Below are positions 1 to 10,589 of a DNA stretch of 52,923 bases, piece by piece. The stretch is from Cellulomonas gelida (GTDB lineage: Bacteria; Actinomycetota; Actinomycetes; Actinomycetales; Cellulomonadaceae). The notes below the pieces were generated by a model. It did no database searches and had not been told where the DNA came from. It saw only the letters and a list, made by a program, of their open reading frames with translations. Each line of letters starts with the position of its first letter. Positions within the stretch are counted from its first letter, which is position 1. The position numbers and the translations under genes are program-made. The DNA lies in contig NZ_BJLQ01000025.1 in the NCBI RefSeq assembly GCF_006538725.1, positions 1 to 52,923 on the forward strand, read 5' to 3'.

Positions 1-1264
1 GGTCGCGCGCCACGACGGCCCGCCGCTGCGCCGGGGTGAACATGCGCCGCGTGCGGCCGACGTCGAGCGGGACGCCCTGCGCGCTCATCACCACCCGCGT
101 CATCGCGCAGTCGCACAGCGCCGCGGCGAGCTCGCTCGCCGACACCACGGCCCCGTCCTCGCTCGTCGCCGGCTCCCACGTGCTCGTCGGCGAAGCGACC
201 CCGGCTTCCCCGTGTGGCGTCGAACCGTCTGGGGCGCGGGAGGTGCGGGCGGCGGCGGAGTGGGCCGCCATGCGGCGCACGGCGAACCACGTCTCCGCGG
301 GGACGAGCAGGCTGACCTGCGGTACGACGCCGGGGGTGGTCACCGCGGCCCCGTCCTCGAGGTGGAGGTCCTCGGTGGCCGGTCGGTCGTCGGGGAGCGC
401 GCGCGGTGCGGGAGCAGGACCGGTGGTGCCGAGCGCGTGGCGCGCGAGTGCGCCGAGCGCGTGGCGCGCTAGTGCGCCGAGCGCGTCCGCTCGTGCCTGC
501 TCCGGAGCGCGCTCGTCGTCGGGCCGGTGACCCGTCGCGTCGAGTGCCGCCTGCAGCGCCTGGCCGGCCAGCGGGTCGAGCCGCCCGCGCAGGAACGTGC
601 CGTCCGACGCGTGCGTCAGGTGGAGGTACCGCGCGCGACGCGCGGCCTCGCGCTCGTCCTCGAACGACGCCGGGTCGTGCGCCGCGGCCAGGAGCGCGAG
701 GTCCCGCGAGAACTGCCGCGCGTCGGACCCGTGCGCGAGCGCGACGACCCGGGCCTGACCCTGCGGTGACGACAGGAACTCCGCCACGGGCGGCGCGGCG
801 CCGCGCAGGACCGTGGCGAGCACCTCGACGTGCGGCTCGAGCACCTGCCGCTCGAGCACCGCGGCACGCACCCCGTCCAGCCGCGTGAGGGTGCGCGCGG
901 TGTCCACCTGACGATCCGCCTGGCCGCGTGTGCCGCCGATCGCCCGCGCCCGCAGGTCGGCGAACTCGCGCTGCGCGCCGGCGTCCGACGCCGCCTGCTG
1001 CTGCGCGACGAGCACGGGCGCACGCACGCTCGTGGCGAGGGCCGGGAGGCGGTCGAGCATCGACAGGACGCGCGCCCGGTCGCGCCCCGACCACGAGGCG
1101 GCGCCGTGCGTGGCCGAGACCAGCTCCGTCAGCTCGCTCACGACCGCCGCGATCCGGGCCGCTACAGCCTCGGCGTCCCGCGCACCGTCAGACTGCGGGC
1201 GCGACGGCCCGGCGGCGCTGCCGGCAAAGCCGGAGGTCTCCGGCGAGGAACGAGACTCGAACAC
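1..1264 (-). CDS. DUF222 / HNH endonuclease (13E12 repeat family), C-terminus cut by window edge
   Basis: The minus-strand frame read from a GTG at 1264 gives about 421 residues that begin VFESRSSPETSG and run into LDVGRTRRMFTPAQRRAVVARD at the window edge. That last motif is the typical join between the DUF222 domain and the HNH nuclease domain in actinobacterial '13E12' proteins, so only the zinc-binding HNH end is missing. The middle (HLTHASDGTFLRGRLDPLAGQAL) is characteristic of DUF222. A seven-residue unit (ALARHAL, near positions 435-480) is repeated in a Ala/Arg-rich linker. The start was chosen because family members commonly begin V/M-F-E and because the codon lies inside a perfect LexA site. 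The family is multicopy in actinobacteria; activity and target are unknown, and DNA-damage induction is inferred from the operator. Confidence 0.85.
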   Translation of the reverse strand, partial: MFESRSSPETSGFAGSAAGPSRPQSDGARDAEAVAARIAAVVSELTELVSATHGAASWSGRDRARVLSMLDRLPALATSVRAPVLVAQQQAASDAGAQREFADLRARAIGGTRGQADRQVDTARTLTRLDGVRAAVLERQVLEPHVEVLATVLRGAAPPVAEFLSSPQGQARVVALAHGSDARQFSRDLALLAAAHDPASFEDEREAARRARYLHLTHASDGTFLRGRLDPLAGQALQAALDATGHRPDDERAPEQARADALGALARHALGALARHALGTTGPAPAPRALPDDRPATEDLHLEDGAAVTTPGVVPQVSLLVPAETWFAVRRMAAHSAAARTSRAPDGSTPHGEAGVASPTSTWEPATSEDGAVVSASELAAALCDCAMTRVVMSAQGVPLDVGRTRRMFTPAQRRAVVARD

Positions 1265-1272
1265 ATGTTCGA
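1257..1272. promoter_or_regulatory. LexA SOS box over the start of the DUF222/HNH gene
   Basis: The plus strand reads TCGAACACATGTTCGA, which is a perfect match to the actinobacterial SOS box TCGAAC-N4-GTTCGA. It covers the GTG start codon (1264-1262) of the leftward DUF222/HNH gene, so bound LexA would block initiation of transcription or a leaderless transcript. SOS boxes at 13E12-family genes are known from Mycobacterium tuberculosis. Confidence 0.9.
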
Positions 1273-1366
1273 TTCTATGACGAAACGGACATCGCCACAA
1301 CCCTCCAGGGGTGTGCGAACGACGCGATCCGGCCGGATGGTGACGGGCCGGACGGTCCGGGTCAGG

Positions 1367-2239
1367 TCAGCGGTGCGGGTCGTCCAGCAGCGAGAGCAGG
1401 TACGTGCCGTAGCCGGACTTGCCGAGCGCCGCCGCCCGCGCGCGCAGCCCGTCGTCGTCGAGGAACCCCCGACGCCAGGCGACCTCCTCGGGGGACCCGA
1501 CCTTGAGGCCCTGCCGGTGCTCGATCGCGCGCACGTAGTCGCTCGCGTCGAGCAGCGACTCGAACGTGCCCGTGTCCAGCCACGCGGTGCCGCGCGGCAG
1601 CACCGACACCTGCAGCGCCCCCCGCTCGAGGTAGGCGCGGTTGACGTCGGTGATCTCGTACTCGCCGCGCGCGGACGGCGCGAGGTCACGCGCGATGGCC
1701 AGGACGTCGTTGTCGTAGAAGTAGAGGCCGGGGATCGCGTACGACGAGCGAGGCCGGGCCGGCTTCTCCTCGATGGACAACGCGCGGCCCTCGTCGTCGA
1801 ACTCCACGACGCCGTACGCGGTGGGGTCCGCGACCCGGTAGGCGAACACCGCGGCGCCGTCGACGTCCGCGAACCGCAGGAGCTGGTCGCCCAGGCCCGT
1901 CCCGTAGAAGATGTTGTCGCCGAGCACCAGCGCGACCTTCTCGGTGCCGACGAAGTCCGCGCCGATCACGAAGGCCTGGGCGAGCCCGTTCGGCTCGGCC
2001 TGCACGGCGTAGCTGATCGAGATGCCGAACTGGCTGCCGTCGCCGAGGAGGCGCCGGAACTGCTCGGCGTCGTGCGGCGTGGTGATGACCAGGACGTCGC
2101 GGATGCCCGCGAGCAGGAGCGTGGACAGCGGGTAGTAGATCATCGGCTTGTCCCAGACGGGGACGAGCTGCTTGCTCACGCCGAGCGTGATCGGGTGCAG
2201 ACGCGTGCCGGAGCCGCCGGCCAGGATGATCCCTCGCAT
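1367..2239 (-). CDS. rmlA: Glucose-1-phosphate thymidylyltransferase
   Basis: The 290-residue product begins [20 protein letters not shown], the nucleotidyltransferase signature (GGxGTRL with the following lysine in SKQLVP near residue 25). [10 protein letters not shown] near residue 110 carries the metal-binding aspartate, and EKP near 165 and the WLDTG motif near 235 are also in place. Length matches full RmlA/RfbA enzymes. It makes dTDP-glucose from glucose 1-phosphate and dTTP, the first step toward dTDP-L-rhamnose for cell wall or surface polysaccharide. No other rml gene is adjacent; the sugar-nucleotide enzyme Ugd lies 1.7 kb away on the other strand. It is divergent from the purine permease across a 105-bp gap. 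Confidence 0.95.
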   Translation of the reverse strand: MRGIILAGGSGTRLHPITLGVSKQLVPVWDKPMIYYPLSTLLLAGIRDVLVITTPHDAEQFRRLLGDGSQFGISISYAVQAEPNGLAQAFVIGADFVGTEKVALVLGDNIFYGTGLGDQLLRFADVDGAAVFAYRVADPTAYGVVEFDDEGRALSIEEKPARPRSSYAIPGLYFYDNDVLAIARDLAPSARGEYEITDVNRAYLERGALQVSVLPRGTAWLDTGTFESLLDASDYVRAIEHRQGLKVGSPEEVAWRRGFLDDDGLRARAAALGKSGYGTYLLSLLDDPHR

Positions 2240-2344
2240 GCTCGGCAGTATGTCGTGAGGGCCGCAGACCGGTCATCGGAACGCGCGTCCGATCTGTCAC
2301 GCATCTCGGTCACCAGCGCAACACGGTTCTGCCACACTGCGCGC

Positions 2345-3793
2345 ATGGCTTCGACTTCCGCTGCGCCAGAGCGCACCGAGACCCCCACCCCCCAGAACGC
2401 CATCGACCGCTACTTCCGCATCACCGAGCGTGGCTCGACGATCGGGACGGAGATCCGTGGCGGCCTCGTCACGTTCTTCACGATGGCCTACATCATCGTC
2501 CTGAACCCGATCATCCTGGGGCAGGTCGATGGCACCGGCGCCGCCCTGGCGCCGAAGGCCACCATCGCGGCGACGACGGCGCTCGTCGCCGGCGTCCTGA
2601 CGATCCTCATGGGCGTCATCGCGAACTTCCCCCTCGCGCTCGCCGCCGGACTCGGCCTGAACGCGGTCGTCGCGTTCTCGATCGCGAACCTGCCGGGCAT
2701 GACCTGGCAGGACGCGATGGGCATCGTCGTGCTCGAGGGTCTGCTGATCTTCGTCCTCGTGCTCACGGGCTTCCGCAAGGCGGTGTTCGAGGCCGTCCCG
2801 ACGTGGCTCAAGACCGCGATCAGCGTCGGCATCGGCCTGTTCATCGCCTTCATCGGCTTCTTCGACGCCGGCTTCGTGTCGGCGCCGTGGAACCCCGACT
2901 TCCCGCCGTCGGTCCCCGTCGAGCTCGGCATCGGCGGCTCGATCTCGACCTGGCCCGTGGCCGTGTTCGTGTTCGGCCTGCTCCTGACCATCATCCTCAT
3001 GGTCAAGAAGGTCCGCGGCGCCATCCTCATCTCGATCCTCGCGACCACGGTGCTCGCGATCGTCATCGAGGCCTTCACCGACCTGGACTGGAAGCTCACG
3101 ACGCCCAAGGTGCCGTCGAGCGTCGTCTCGACGCCGGACTTCTCGCTGCTCGGCCACTTCTCGCTGTTCGGCGCGTTCGGCAAGATCGGCGTGATCTCGG
3201 TCCTGCTGCTCGTGTTCTCGCTGCTCCTCGCGGACTTCTTCGACACGATGGGCACGATGGTCGCCGTCGGCGGCGAGGCGGGCCTGCTCGACGAGAACGG
3301 CAACCCGCCCAAGACCCAGCAGATCCTCGTGGTCGACTCGATCGCCGCGGCGGCCGGTGGTGCCGCGGGCATCTCGAGCAACACGTCGTACATCGAGTCC
3401 GCGTCGGGCGTCGGTGACGGTGCGCGCACGGGCCTGGCGTCGGTCGTCACCGGTATCGCGTTCCTGCTCGCGACGTTCCTGGCGCCGCTCGTCGCGGTGA
3501 TCCCGTCGGAGGCTGCCGCCCCGGCGCTCGTCGTCGTCGGCTTCCTCATGGTCACGCAGGTGCTGGACATCGACTGGCACGACTACACGATCGCCATCCC
3601 GGCGTTCCTGACGATGATCCTCATGCCGTTCGCCTACTCGATCACGGCGGGCATCGGCGCCGGCGTCATCCTGCACGTGGTCCTCCAGATCGTCGTGGGC
3701 AAGGCCCGCAAGATCCACCCGCTCATCTGGCTCATCGCCGCGATGTTCGTCCTGTACTTCGTGCGCGGGCCGATCGAGTCGCTCGTCGGCTGA
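2345..3793 (+). CDS. NCS2 family purine (guanine/hypoxanthine) permease
   Basis: The ATG at 2345 gives 482 residues with about 12-14 hydrophobic helices. The N-terminal TEIRGGLVTFFTMAYIIVLNP, the LAAGLGLNAVVAF segment and the ADFFDTMGTMVAVG segment are signatures of the AzgA/PbuG/GhxP branch of nucleobase:cation symporters (NCS2). The NTSYIESASGVGDGARTGLASV segment is the C-half substrate/ion motif. It is an inner-membrane importer of purine bases for salvage. The gene stands alone, divergent from rmlA, and is followed by a strong hairpin. The upstream open frame extends over 1.5 kb but has no sensible protein there; the start follows the first residues conserved in the family. Exact substrate (guanine, hypoxanthine or adenine) cannot be read from sequence. 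Confidence 0.92.
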   Translation: MASTSAAPERTETPTPQNAIDRYFRITERGSTIGTEIRGGLVTFFTMAYIIVLNPIILGQVDGTGAALAPKATIAATTALVAGVLTILMGVIANFPLALAAGLGLNAVVAFSIANLPGMTWQDAMGIVVLEGLLIFVLVLTGFRKAVFEAVPTWLKTAISVGIGLFIAFIGFFDAGFVSAPWNPDFPPSVPVELGIGGSISTWPVAVFVFGLLLTIILMVKKVRGAILISILATTVLAIVIEAFTDLDWKLTTPKVPSSVVSTPDFSLLGHFSLFGAFGKIGVISVLLLVFSLLLADFFDTMGTMVAVGGEAGLLDENGNPPKTQQILVVDSIAAAAGGAAGISSNTSYIESASGVGDGARTGLASVVTGIAFLLATFLAPLVAVIPSEAAAPALVVVGFLMVTQVLDIDWHDYTIAIPAFLTMILMPFAYSITAGIGAGVILHVVLQIVVGKARKIHPLIWLIAAMFVLYFVRGPIESLVG

Positions 3794-3807
3794 CTCCCGC
3801 ACGTCCC

Positions 3808-3839
3808 GACGGGCCGGTCCCCCACGGGGCCGGCCCGTC
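3808..3839 (+). terminator. Hairpin terminator after the purine permease
   Basis: A 14-bp stem (GACGGGCCGGTCCC pairing with GGGGCCGGCCCGTC, one G-T pair) with a 4-nt loop begins 15 nt after the permease stop. There is no long T run, as is usual in very GC-rich actinobacteria. Confidence 0.7.
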
Positions 3840-3956
3840 GTGCGTCTGCCACGGCGCGACGTGCCGAGGGAGCGTCGGGTGGGACCACCGATGTGAGGGT
3901 GGGGCCCGGCGCGCCGGTACCCTCGTGCGGAGCCAACGTCGAGTAGGAGAGCTGTC

Positions 3957-5279
3957 GTGCGCATCAGCGTCATCGGTTGTGGGTATCTGGGCGCGGTGCA
4001 CGCCGCCGCCATGGCATCCCTCGGCCACGAGGTCGTCGGCATCGACGTCGACGAGTCGAAGGTCGAGGCGCTGCGTGCCGGCCGGGCGCCGTTCTTCGAG
4101 CCCGGGCTGCCGGAGCTCCTGCTCGAGGCGGGCGCCGGGGGCGGCCTGACCTTCGGCACGGACATCGCGGCGGTCGCGGGTGCGCGCGTGCACTTCGTGT
4201 GCGTCGGGACGCCGCAGCTCAAGGGCGAGCTGGGTGCGGACCTGTCGTACGTCGACGCGTCGATCGCGGCGCTGATCCCGCGCCTGCAGCCGGGCGACGT
4301 GGTCGTCGGCAAGTCCACGGTCCCGGTCGGTACCGCCGAGCGCCTCGCCGAGGAACTGGCTCCCGCCGGCGCGACGCTGATCTGGAACCCCGAGTTCCTG
4401 CGCGAGGGCTTCGCGGTCGAGGACACGCTGCACCCGGACCGGTTCGTCTACGGCCTGCCGACGCAGGACGGCGTCGCGACGGAGGCGGGCGAGGCGGCCA
4501 AGCTGCTGCTCGACGAGGTGTACGCGACGCCGCTGGCGGACGACACCCCGCTCGTCGTGACGGACTACGCGACGGCCCAGCTGGTCAAGGTCGCGGCGAA
4601 CTCGTTCCTCGCGACCAAGATCTCGTTCATCAACGCGATGGCCGAGCTGTGCGAGGCCACGGGCGGCGATGTCACGCAGCTCGCCGACGCGATCGGCTAC
4701 GACGCGCGCATCGGGCGCCGCTTCCTCAACGCGGGCCTCGGGTTCGGCGGCGGCTGCCTCCCCAAGGACATCCGTGCGTTCATGGCGCGCGCCGGTGAGC
4801 TGGGCGTCGACCAGGCGCTCACGTTCCTGCGCGAGGTCGACTCGATCAACGGGCGTCGTCGCGAGCGCATGGTCGAGCTCGCGCGCGAGGTGTGCGGAGG
4901 CTCGCTCGTGGGCAAGCGCATCACGGTGCTCGGCGCGACCTTCAAGCCGAACTCCGACGACATCCGTGACTCGCCGGCGCTGTCCGTGGCGGACTCGCTC
5001 GAGAAGAACGGCGCGCACGTCGTCGTGACCGACCCGCAGGGCATCGAGAACGCCCGGCGCGCGCGTCCGAACCTGCACTACACCGCCGACGTGCTGGACG
5101 CGGTCCGCGACGCCGACGTGGTCCTGCTCGGCACGGAGTGGTCGGAGTACCGCGACCTGGACCCCCAGAAGCTGGGCGAGGTCGTCGCCGGCAAGCACAT
5201 GCTCGACGGCCGTAACGTGCTCGACCCGACGCAGTGGCGCGCCGCGGGCTGGACGTACCGCGCGCTCGGTCGCCCCTGA
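3957..5279 (+). CDS. ugd: UDP-glucose 6-dehydrogenase
   Basis: The GTG at 3957, seven bases after a TAGGAGA ribosome site, starts a 440-residue protein. MRISVIGCGYLGAVHAAAMA is the NAD-binding GxGxxG Rossmann motif, and GFGGGCLPKD (catalytic Cys about residue 267) is the active-site signature of UDP-glucose/GDP-mannose dehydrogenases. KVAANSFLATKISF carries the central-domain lysine/asparagine, and the C-terminal domain contains LGATFKPNSDDIRDSP. It oxidises UDP-glucose twice to UDP-glucuronate for surface polysaccharides. It is transcribed alone, between two hairpins. Full length for the family. Confidence 0.95.
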   Translation: MRISVIGCGYLGAVHAAAMASLGHEVVGIDVDESKVEALRAGRAPFFEPGLPELLLEAGAGGGLTFGTDIAAVAGARVHFVCVGTPQLKGELGADLSYVDASIAALIPRLQPGDVVVGKSTVPVGTAERLAEELAPAGATLIWNPEFLREGFAVEDTLHPDRFVYGLPTQDGVATEAGEAAKLLLDEVYATPLADDTPLVVTDYATAQLVKVAANSFLATKISFINAMAELCEATGGDVTQLADAIGYDARIGRRFLNAGLGFGGGCLPKDIRAFMARAGELGVDQALTFLREVDSINGRRRERMVELAREVCGGSLVGKRITVLGATFKPNSDDIRDSPALSVADSLEKNGAHVVVTDPQGIENARRARPNLHYTADVLDAVRDADVVLLGTEWSEYRDLDPQKLGEVVAGKHMLDGRNVLDPTQWRAAGWTYRALGRP

Positions 5280-5301
5280 CCGGCACGCCCGCGCGACCAC
5301 C

Positions 5302-5338
5302 GACGCCGCTCGCTCCCCGTCCGGGGGCGGGCGGCGTC
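5302..5338 (+). terminator. Hairpin terminator after ugd
   Basis: GACGCCGCTCGCTCCC pairs with GGGGGCGGGCGGCGTC, including two G-T pairs, around a 5-nt loop, starting 23 nt after the ugd stop codon. Confidence 0.6.
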
Positions 5339-5416
5339 GTCGTTCCGACGAGCTCCCGACGAGCCGCCCGGCGAGCTCCCGCGGGAGTTCCAGGCGGGGA
5401 GTCCTTCGCAAAGGTC

Positions 5417-5441
5417 ATTACCGCGAGTAATGAGTTATGCT
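5417..5441 (+). promoter_or_regulatory. MarR operator and leaderless-type promoter
   Basis: ATTAC-CGCGA-GTAAT (5417-5431) is a perfect inverted repeat in an AT-rich pocket of otherwise very GC-rich DNA. A TATGCT -10 box follows at 5436-5441, and the ATG of marR begins seven bases later, so the transcript probably starts at the ATG. The palindrome sits between the -35 and -10 positions, the usual place for MarR autorepression. Confidence 0.65.
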
Positions 5442-5447
5442 CACGAC

Positions 5448-5873
5448 ATGACCGTCACCGCCCCCGCGCTCGCCTCCGAGCTGCGCCGTGCCGTGATCAT
5501 GGCCGCCCGCCGGATCCGCGCCGAGCGCGGGTCCGCGGACCTGACCGACCCGCAGTACTCGGTGCTCGTCCACCTCGAGAAGCTCGGTCCGCTCACCCCC
5601 GGCCAGCTGGCCGACCTCGAGCGCGTCCAGCCGCCGTCGATGACGCGCACCGTGAGCTGCCTGGCCGAGGCCGGCCTGGTCGCCAAGTCGCCGCACGCGA
5701 CGGACGGCCGCGTCGTCGTCGTCAGCCTCACCGAGACCGGCCGCACCGAGGTCAGCGAGACCAGGCAGCGCCGCTCGGCCTGGCTCGAGGGCCAGCTCGA
5801 TGCGATGGCGCCCGACGAACGCGCGCGGCTGGCGGACTCGCTCGAGCTGCTGTGGAGGATCGCCCAGGCATGA
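5448..5873 (+). CDS. MarR family transcriptional regulator
   Basis: The product from ATG 5448 is 141 residues with a winged helix-turn-helix: LTPGQLADLERVQPPSMTRTVSCLAEAGLV is the recognition region and DGRVVVVSLTETGR the wing, both typical of MarR. An in-frame ATG at 5430 would add six residues but overlaps the operator. The stop overlaps the ATG of the following MFS transporter (ATGA), so the two are co-translated; the regulator probably represses this pair in response to a ligand exported by the pump. The ligand is unknown. Confidence 0.9.
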   Translation: MTVTAPALASELRRAVIMAARRIRAERGSADLTDPQYSVLVHLEKLGPLTPGQLADLERVQPPSMTRTVSCLAEAGLVAKSPHATDGRVVVVSLTETGRTEVSETRQRRSAWLEGQLDAMAPDERARLADSLELLWRIAQA

Positions 5874-7216
5874 GCACGTTCGACTCCCTGCGCTTCTTCA
5901 ACTACCGCCTGTGGTTCGCAGGCGCTCTGGTGGCGAACGTCGGGACCTGGATGCAGCGCGTCGCCCAGGACTGGCTCGTCCTGACGCAGCTCTCCGACGA
6001 CTCGGGCGTCGCGGTCGGCATCACCACCGCGCTGCAGTTCGCGCCCGTGCTCGCCCTGTCCGCGTACGCGGGCCTCCTCGCGGACCGCATGGACCGGCGC
6101 AAGCTCCTGATCGCCACGCAGGTCGGCCAGGGCGTGCTCGCACTCGGCCTCGGCCTGCTCGTGCTCATCGGCAACGCGCAGCTGTGGCACGTGTACCTGT
6201 TCGCGCTGCTGCTCGGCTGCGTCTCCGCGATCGACGGCCCCGTGCGCCAGACGTTCGTCGCCGAGCTCGTCCCGCCCGACAAGCTGTCGAACGCCGTGGG
6301 CCTCAACAGCGCCTCGTTCAACGCCGCGCGCCTCGTCGGACCCGGCGTGGCCGGGCTCCTGATCGCGTGGGTCGGGACCGGCTGGGTGTTCGTCATCAAC
6401 GCCGTGACGTTCGGCGCGACGATCTTCGCGCTCACCACGATGCGCCGCTCCGAGCTCCGGCCCATGCCGACGGCGTCGCGCAGCAAGGGGCAGATCCGCG
6501 CGGGCATGCGCTACGTGCGCGGTCGCACGGACATCGTCGTGATCATGGTCGTCGTCGGGGTCGTCTCGACGTTCGGCCTCAACTTCCAGCTCACGAGCGC
6601 GCTCATGGCGCGCAGCGAGTTCGGCAAGGGTGCGGGGGAGTACGGCATCCTCGGGTCGATCCTGGCGATCGGCTCGCTCACCGGTGCGCTGCTCGCGGCC
6701 CGGCGGGAGCGACCGCGGGTCCGGCTCGTGATCGGCGCCGCGTTCGGGTTCGGGATCGCGAGCGGCGTCATGGCGCTCATGCCGACGTACCCGGCCTTCG
6801 CGATCGCGTGCATCCCCGTCGGCCTCGCGTCGCTGACGATGATGACCGCCGCGAACGCGACGATCCAGATGACCACCGAGCCCGCGATGCGCGGGCGCGT
6901 GATGGCGCTCTACATGATCGTGTTCCTGGGCGCGACGCCCGTGGGGTCGCCCATCGTCGGCTGGATCGGTGAGACGTTCGGCGCCCGGTGGTCGATCGGG
7001 ATCGGCTCGATCACCGCGCTGCTCGTCTCGACGGGCGCGGCGCTGTGGGCGCGCAAGGCGTGGGACGTCGAGGTCCGCTACCACTTGCGCCGACCGCACC
7101 TCGAGGTGCTCTACCCGACGACGCGCGCGACCGGCGTCCCCGAGGTCACCGCACGGCAGGACGCGGTCGCCGAGGCCGGCGCGCGCGACGCCGCGGACGA
7201 GGTCACCGCCGCCTGA
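5870..7216 (+). CDS. MFS transporter, drug-efflux type (MFS_3/EntS-like)
   Basis: The 448-residue protein begins MSTFDSLRFFNYRLWFAGALVANVGTWMQRVAQDWLVL, which is the opening of the EntS-like/MFS_3 major facilitator branch. The loop 2-3 motif appears as LADRMDRRKLL, and twelve hydrophobic segments can be counted. A conserved DGPVRQTFVAELVPPDKLSNAVGLNS segment follows TM4. The soluble C-terminal tail after residue 400 is acidic/Ala-rich. It overlaps the marR stop by four bases and is presumably controlled by that regulator. Export of a toxic small molecule or siderophore-like compound is the likely role; substrate cannot be inferred. Confidence 0.88.
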   Translation: MSTFDSLRFFNYRLWFAGALVANVGTWMQRVAQDWLVLTQLSDDSGVAVGITTALQFAPVLALSAYAGLLADRMDRRKLLIATQVGQGVLALGLGLLVLIGNAQLWHVYLFALLLGCVSAIDGPVRQTFVAELVPPDKLSNAVGLNSASFNAARLVGPGVAGLLIAWVGTGWVFVINAVTFGATIFALTTMRRSELRPMPTASRSKGQIRAGMRYVRGRTDIVVIMVVVGVVSTFGLNFQLTSALMARSEFGKGAGEYGILGSILAIGSLTGALLAARRERPRVRLVIGAAFGFGIASGVMALMPTYPAFAIACIPVGLASLTMMTAANATIQMTTEPAMRGRVMALYMIVFLGATPVGSPIVGWIGETFGARWSIGIGSITALLVSTGAALWARKAWDVEVRYHLRRPHLEVLYPTTRATGVPEVTARQDAVAEAGARDAADEVTAA

Positions 7217-7395
7217 GGCGCACCGCCGGGCTGCCGGGGGCAACCTGCGTCCCCTGTTCGGGCGCTCGCCGCACGTCGGCGGCGACGAGCCAGTCGCGAA
7301 ATCACCCGATCTGCGGCTAGGACCTGCGCGCACGACGCGCGAGGATGGTCCCGAAATGTACGAATAGTCCGCTCTCACGACGGTGGGTCGTCCTC

Positions 7396-8094
7396 ATGCG
7401 CAAGCTCCTGCGAACCTGTCTGGCACTGATGATCGCCGCACTGGTGGTGGGTGCGCCCTCGATGGCCACCGCCGCCGTCGACCCGTCCCCCTCGCCGACC
7501 GTGTACGGGTGCGAGCAGGAGAACCAGTCGGCCGTGGGCGCGGACGACGAGTACTCGCCGCCGCTGCCGTGCGAGCTGCGGGTCCTGGTCAAGGAGCCCA
7601 TCTGCGACAACGACGTCCCGAAGCTGCGGTACGCGGTCGAGGCGATCGGCTCGCCGAACACGACCGTCACGATCACGTGGCGCAACCCGAGCGGCGCGGA
7701 CTACGTCCAGGCCGGGCTCCCGCTGTCCGGCGTGGTGCTGTGGCCGGGTGCCGTCGAGCAGAACGGCGTCGGCGTCGACTGGCCGGGCTGGCGTCAGCTG
7801 CCGGACGGCACGTGGGTCGAGGGTGACGAGTGGGACTGGGTCCGTCCGTCCGTGCAGGTGAACTTCGCGGTGAACCCGGAGGCCTCGGTCACCGTCGCGT
7901 ACCCGCCGTCGAGCCCGATGTGCCTCACGAACCCGCCGGGGACCTCGGTCCTCGTCGACGAGCCTGAGCCCCCGGTGCTCTCGGTGACCGGCTCGAACGC
8001 GCTGCCGGTCGCGCTGGCGGGTGGCGGGCTCGTGGCCGCGGGCGCGATCGCGCTGGCCATGACGATGCGCCACCGCCGCCGGACGCAGGCCTGA
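7396..8094 (+). CDS. Secreted protein with C-terminal wall/membrane anchor, function unknown
   Basis: ATG 7396 was preferred over the in-frame ATG at 7345 because it begins a clean signal peptide (MRKLLRTCLALMIAALVVGAPSMATAA, cleavage near residue 27). The 232-residue product has a mature domain with four cysteines (GCEQE, LPCELR, EPICDN, SPMCLT) and Trp/Pro-rich beta-like sequence, then a Pro-rich linker and a C-terminus LSVTGSNALPVALAGGG...MTMRHRRRTQA. That end has the layout of a sorting signal (LxxTG-like, hydrophobic helix, basic tail), so anchoring by a class E-type sortase is possible, but the motif is degenerate and plain membrane anchoring is equally possible. No enzyme motif is seen. 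Convergent with serC across one shared hairpin. Confidence 0.75.
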   Translation: MRKLLRTCLALMIAALVVGAPSMATAAVDPSPSPTVYGCEQENQSAVGADDEYSPPLPCELRVLVKEPICDNDVPKLRYAVEAIGSPNTTVTITWRNPSGADYVQAGLPLSGVVLWPGAVEQNGVGVDWPGWRQLPDGTWVEGDEWDWVRPSVQVNFAVNPEASVTVAYPPSSPMCLTNPPGTSVLVDEPEPPVLSVTGSNALPVALAGGGLVAAGAIALAMTMRHRRRTQA

Positions 8095-8143
8095 CGCACG
8101 TGCCACGGGCTCGGCCGGGCACCGGCCGAGCCCGTGGCGTGCG

Positions 8144-8145
<2 letters not shown>
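8093..8145. terminator. Bidirectional terminator between convergent genes
   Basis: A near-perfect inverted repeat with GACGCAC/GTGCGTC outer arms and GCCACGGGCTCGGCCG/CGGCCGAGCCCGTGGC inner arms spans the whole gap between the secreted protein gene and serC and overlaps both stop codons, so it can end transcription from either side. Confidence 0.75.
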
Positions 8146-10082
<1,937 letters not shown>

Positions 10083-10589
10083 CGCGGCTGCGGGAGCGTC
10101 ACGGGGGCGTCGCGAAGGGCGTCACGGGGGATGTCGCGACGACGGTCTGCCGCGCCCGCGATGCCCCGGTGTGCCCGCATCGCCCGAAACGTGAGACAGG
10201 TCACCGAGGGGTGAAACCTCGACGCGTCGGTGACGCACGCTCCCACGGGGTGTGACCTGCGGTGGCATCGATCGGGGTGCGCATGCTCCTGGTCGGTCGT
10301 CCGACAGATCTCGTTTCCTTCGTGATCGGAACGTGACAATCGGCGGCACCCTCATGTACGTTCGACCTGCTTCACCGGAACCCCTCCTCCAACGAAGCCC
10401 TCGAGCGGAACGCCTAGCCCTGCCGCCGCAAGAGGTCCGCACGAACCGCCGGCAGGGGCGGGGGACCCAATCTGGGCACTTCGGTGTCCTTGGGGTGAAG
10501 CCCCGTCGCAGACCTCGGTCTGGGACAGGGCCGGGTGTTCTCCCATCCGAACCCGACAGCTGACCTCGTAGGCGACTAGGAGAACGCGC
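10083..10589 (+). promoter_or_regulatory. Long untranslated region: promoter and c-di-AMP riboswitch region
   Basis: This 507-bp stretch has no gene. Its left 240 bp carries short direct repeats (GCGTCACGGGGG twice near 10098-10134) with no clear function. A plausible promoter is GTGACA (10333-10338) and TGTACG (10355-10360) with a 16-bp spacer. The rest is the riboswitch listed separately and the NlpC/P60 ribosome site (CTAGGAGA at 10576-10583). Confidence 0.5.
10396..10575 (+). ncRNA. c-di-AMP (ydaO/yuaA) riboswitch
   Basis: The 5' leader contains the hallmark conserved blocks of the ydaO class in the right order: GGGGACCCAATCTGGGCA near 10470, GGGGTGAAGCCC near 10491, AGGGCCGGGTG near 10527, and the nearly invariant 3' block CCGAACCCGACAGCTGACCT with CGTAGGC ending at 10573. 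In actinobacteria this class precedes NlpC/P60 and Rpf-type cell-wall hydrolase genes, exactly as here, and normally switches expression off when c-di-AMP is high. Outer boundaries are approximate since I did not fold it. Confidence 0.85.

Noticed and set aside
2297..4426. Long minus-strand open frame (709 codons) opposite the purine permease and ugd
   Set aside because: It is Arg/Asp/Glu-rich shadow sequence without any domain, and it lies antisense to two unmistakable genes.
10252..10563. Small plus-strand protein in the region before the NlpC/P60 gene
   Set aside because: The stretch is a structured RNA leader with the conserved c-di-AMP riboswitch blocks and has no ribosome site for this frame.
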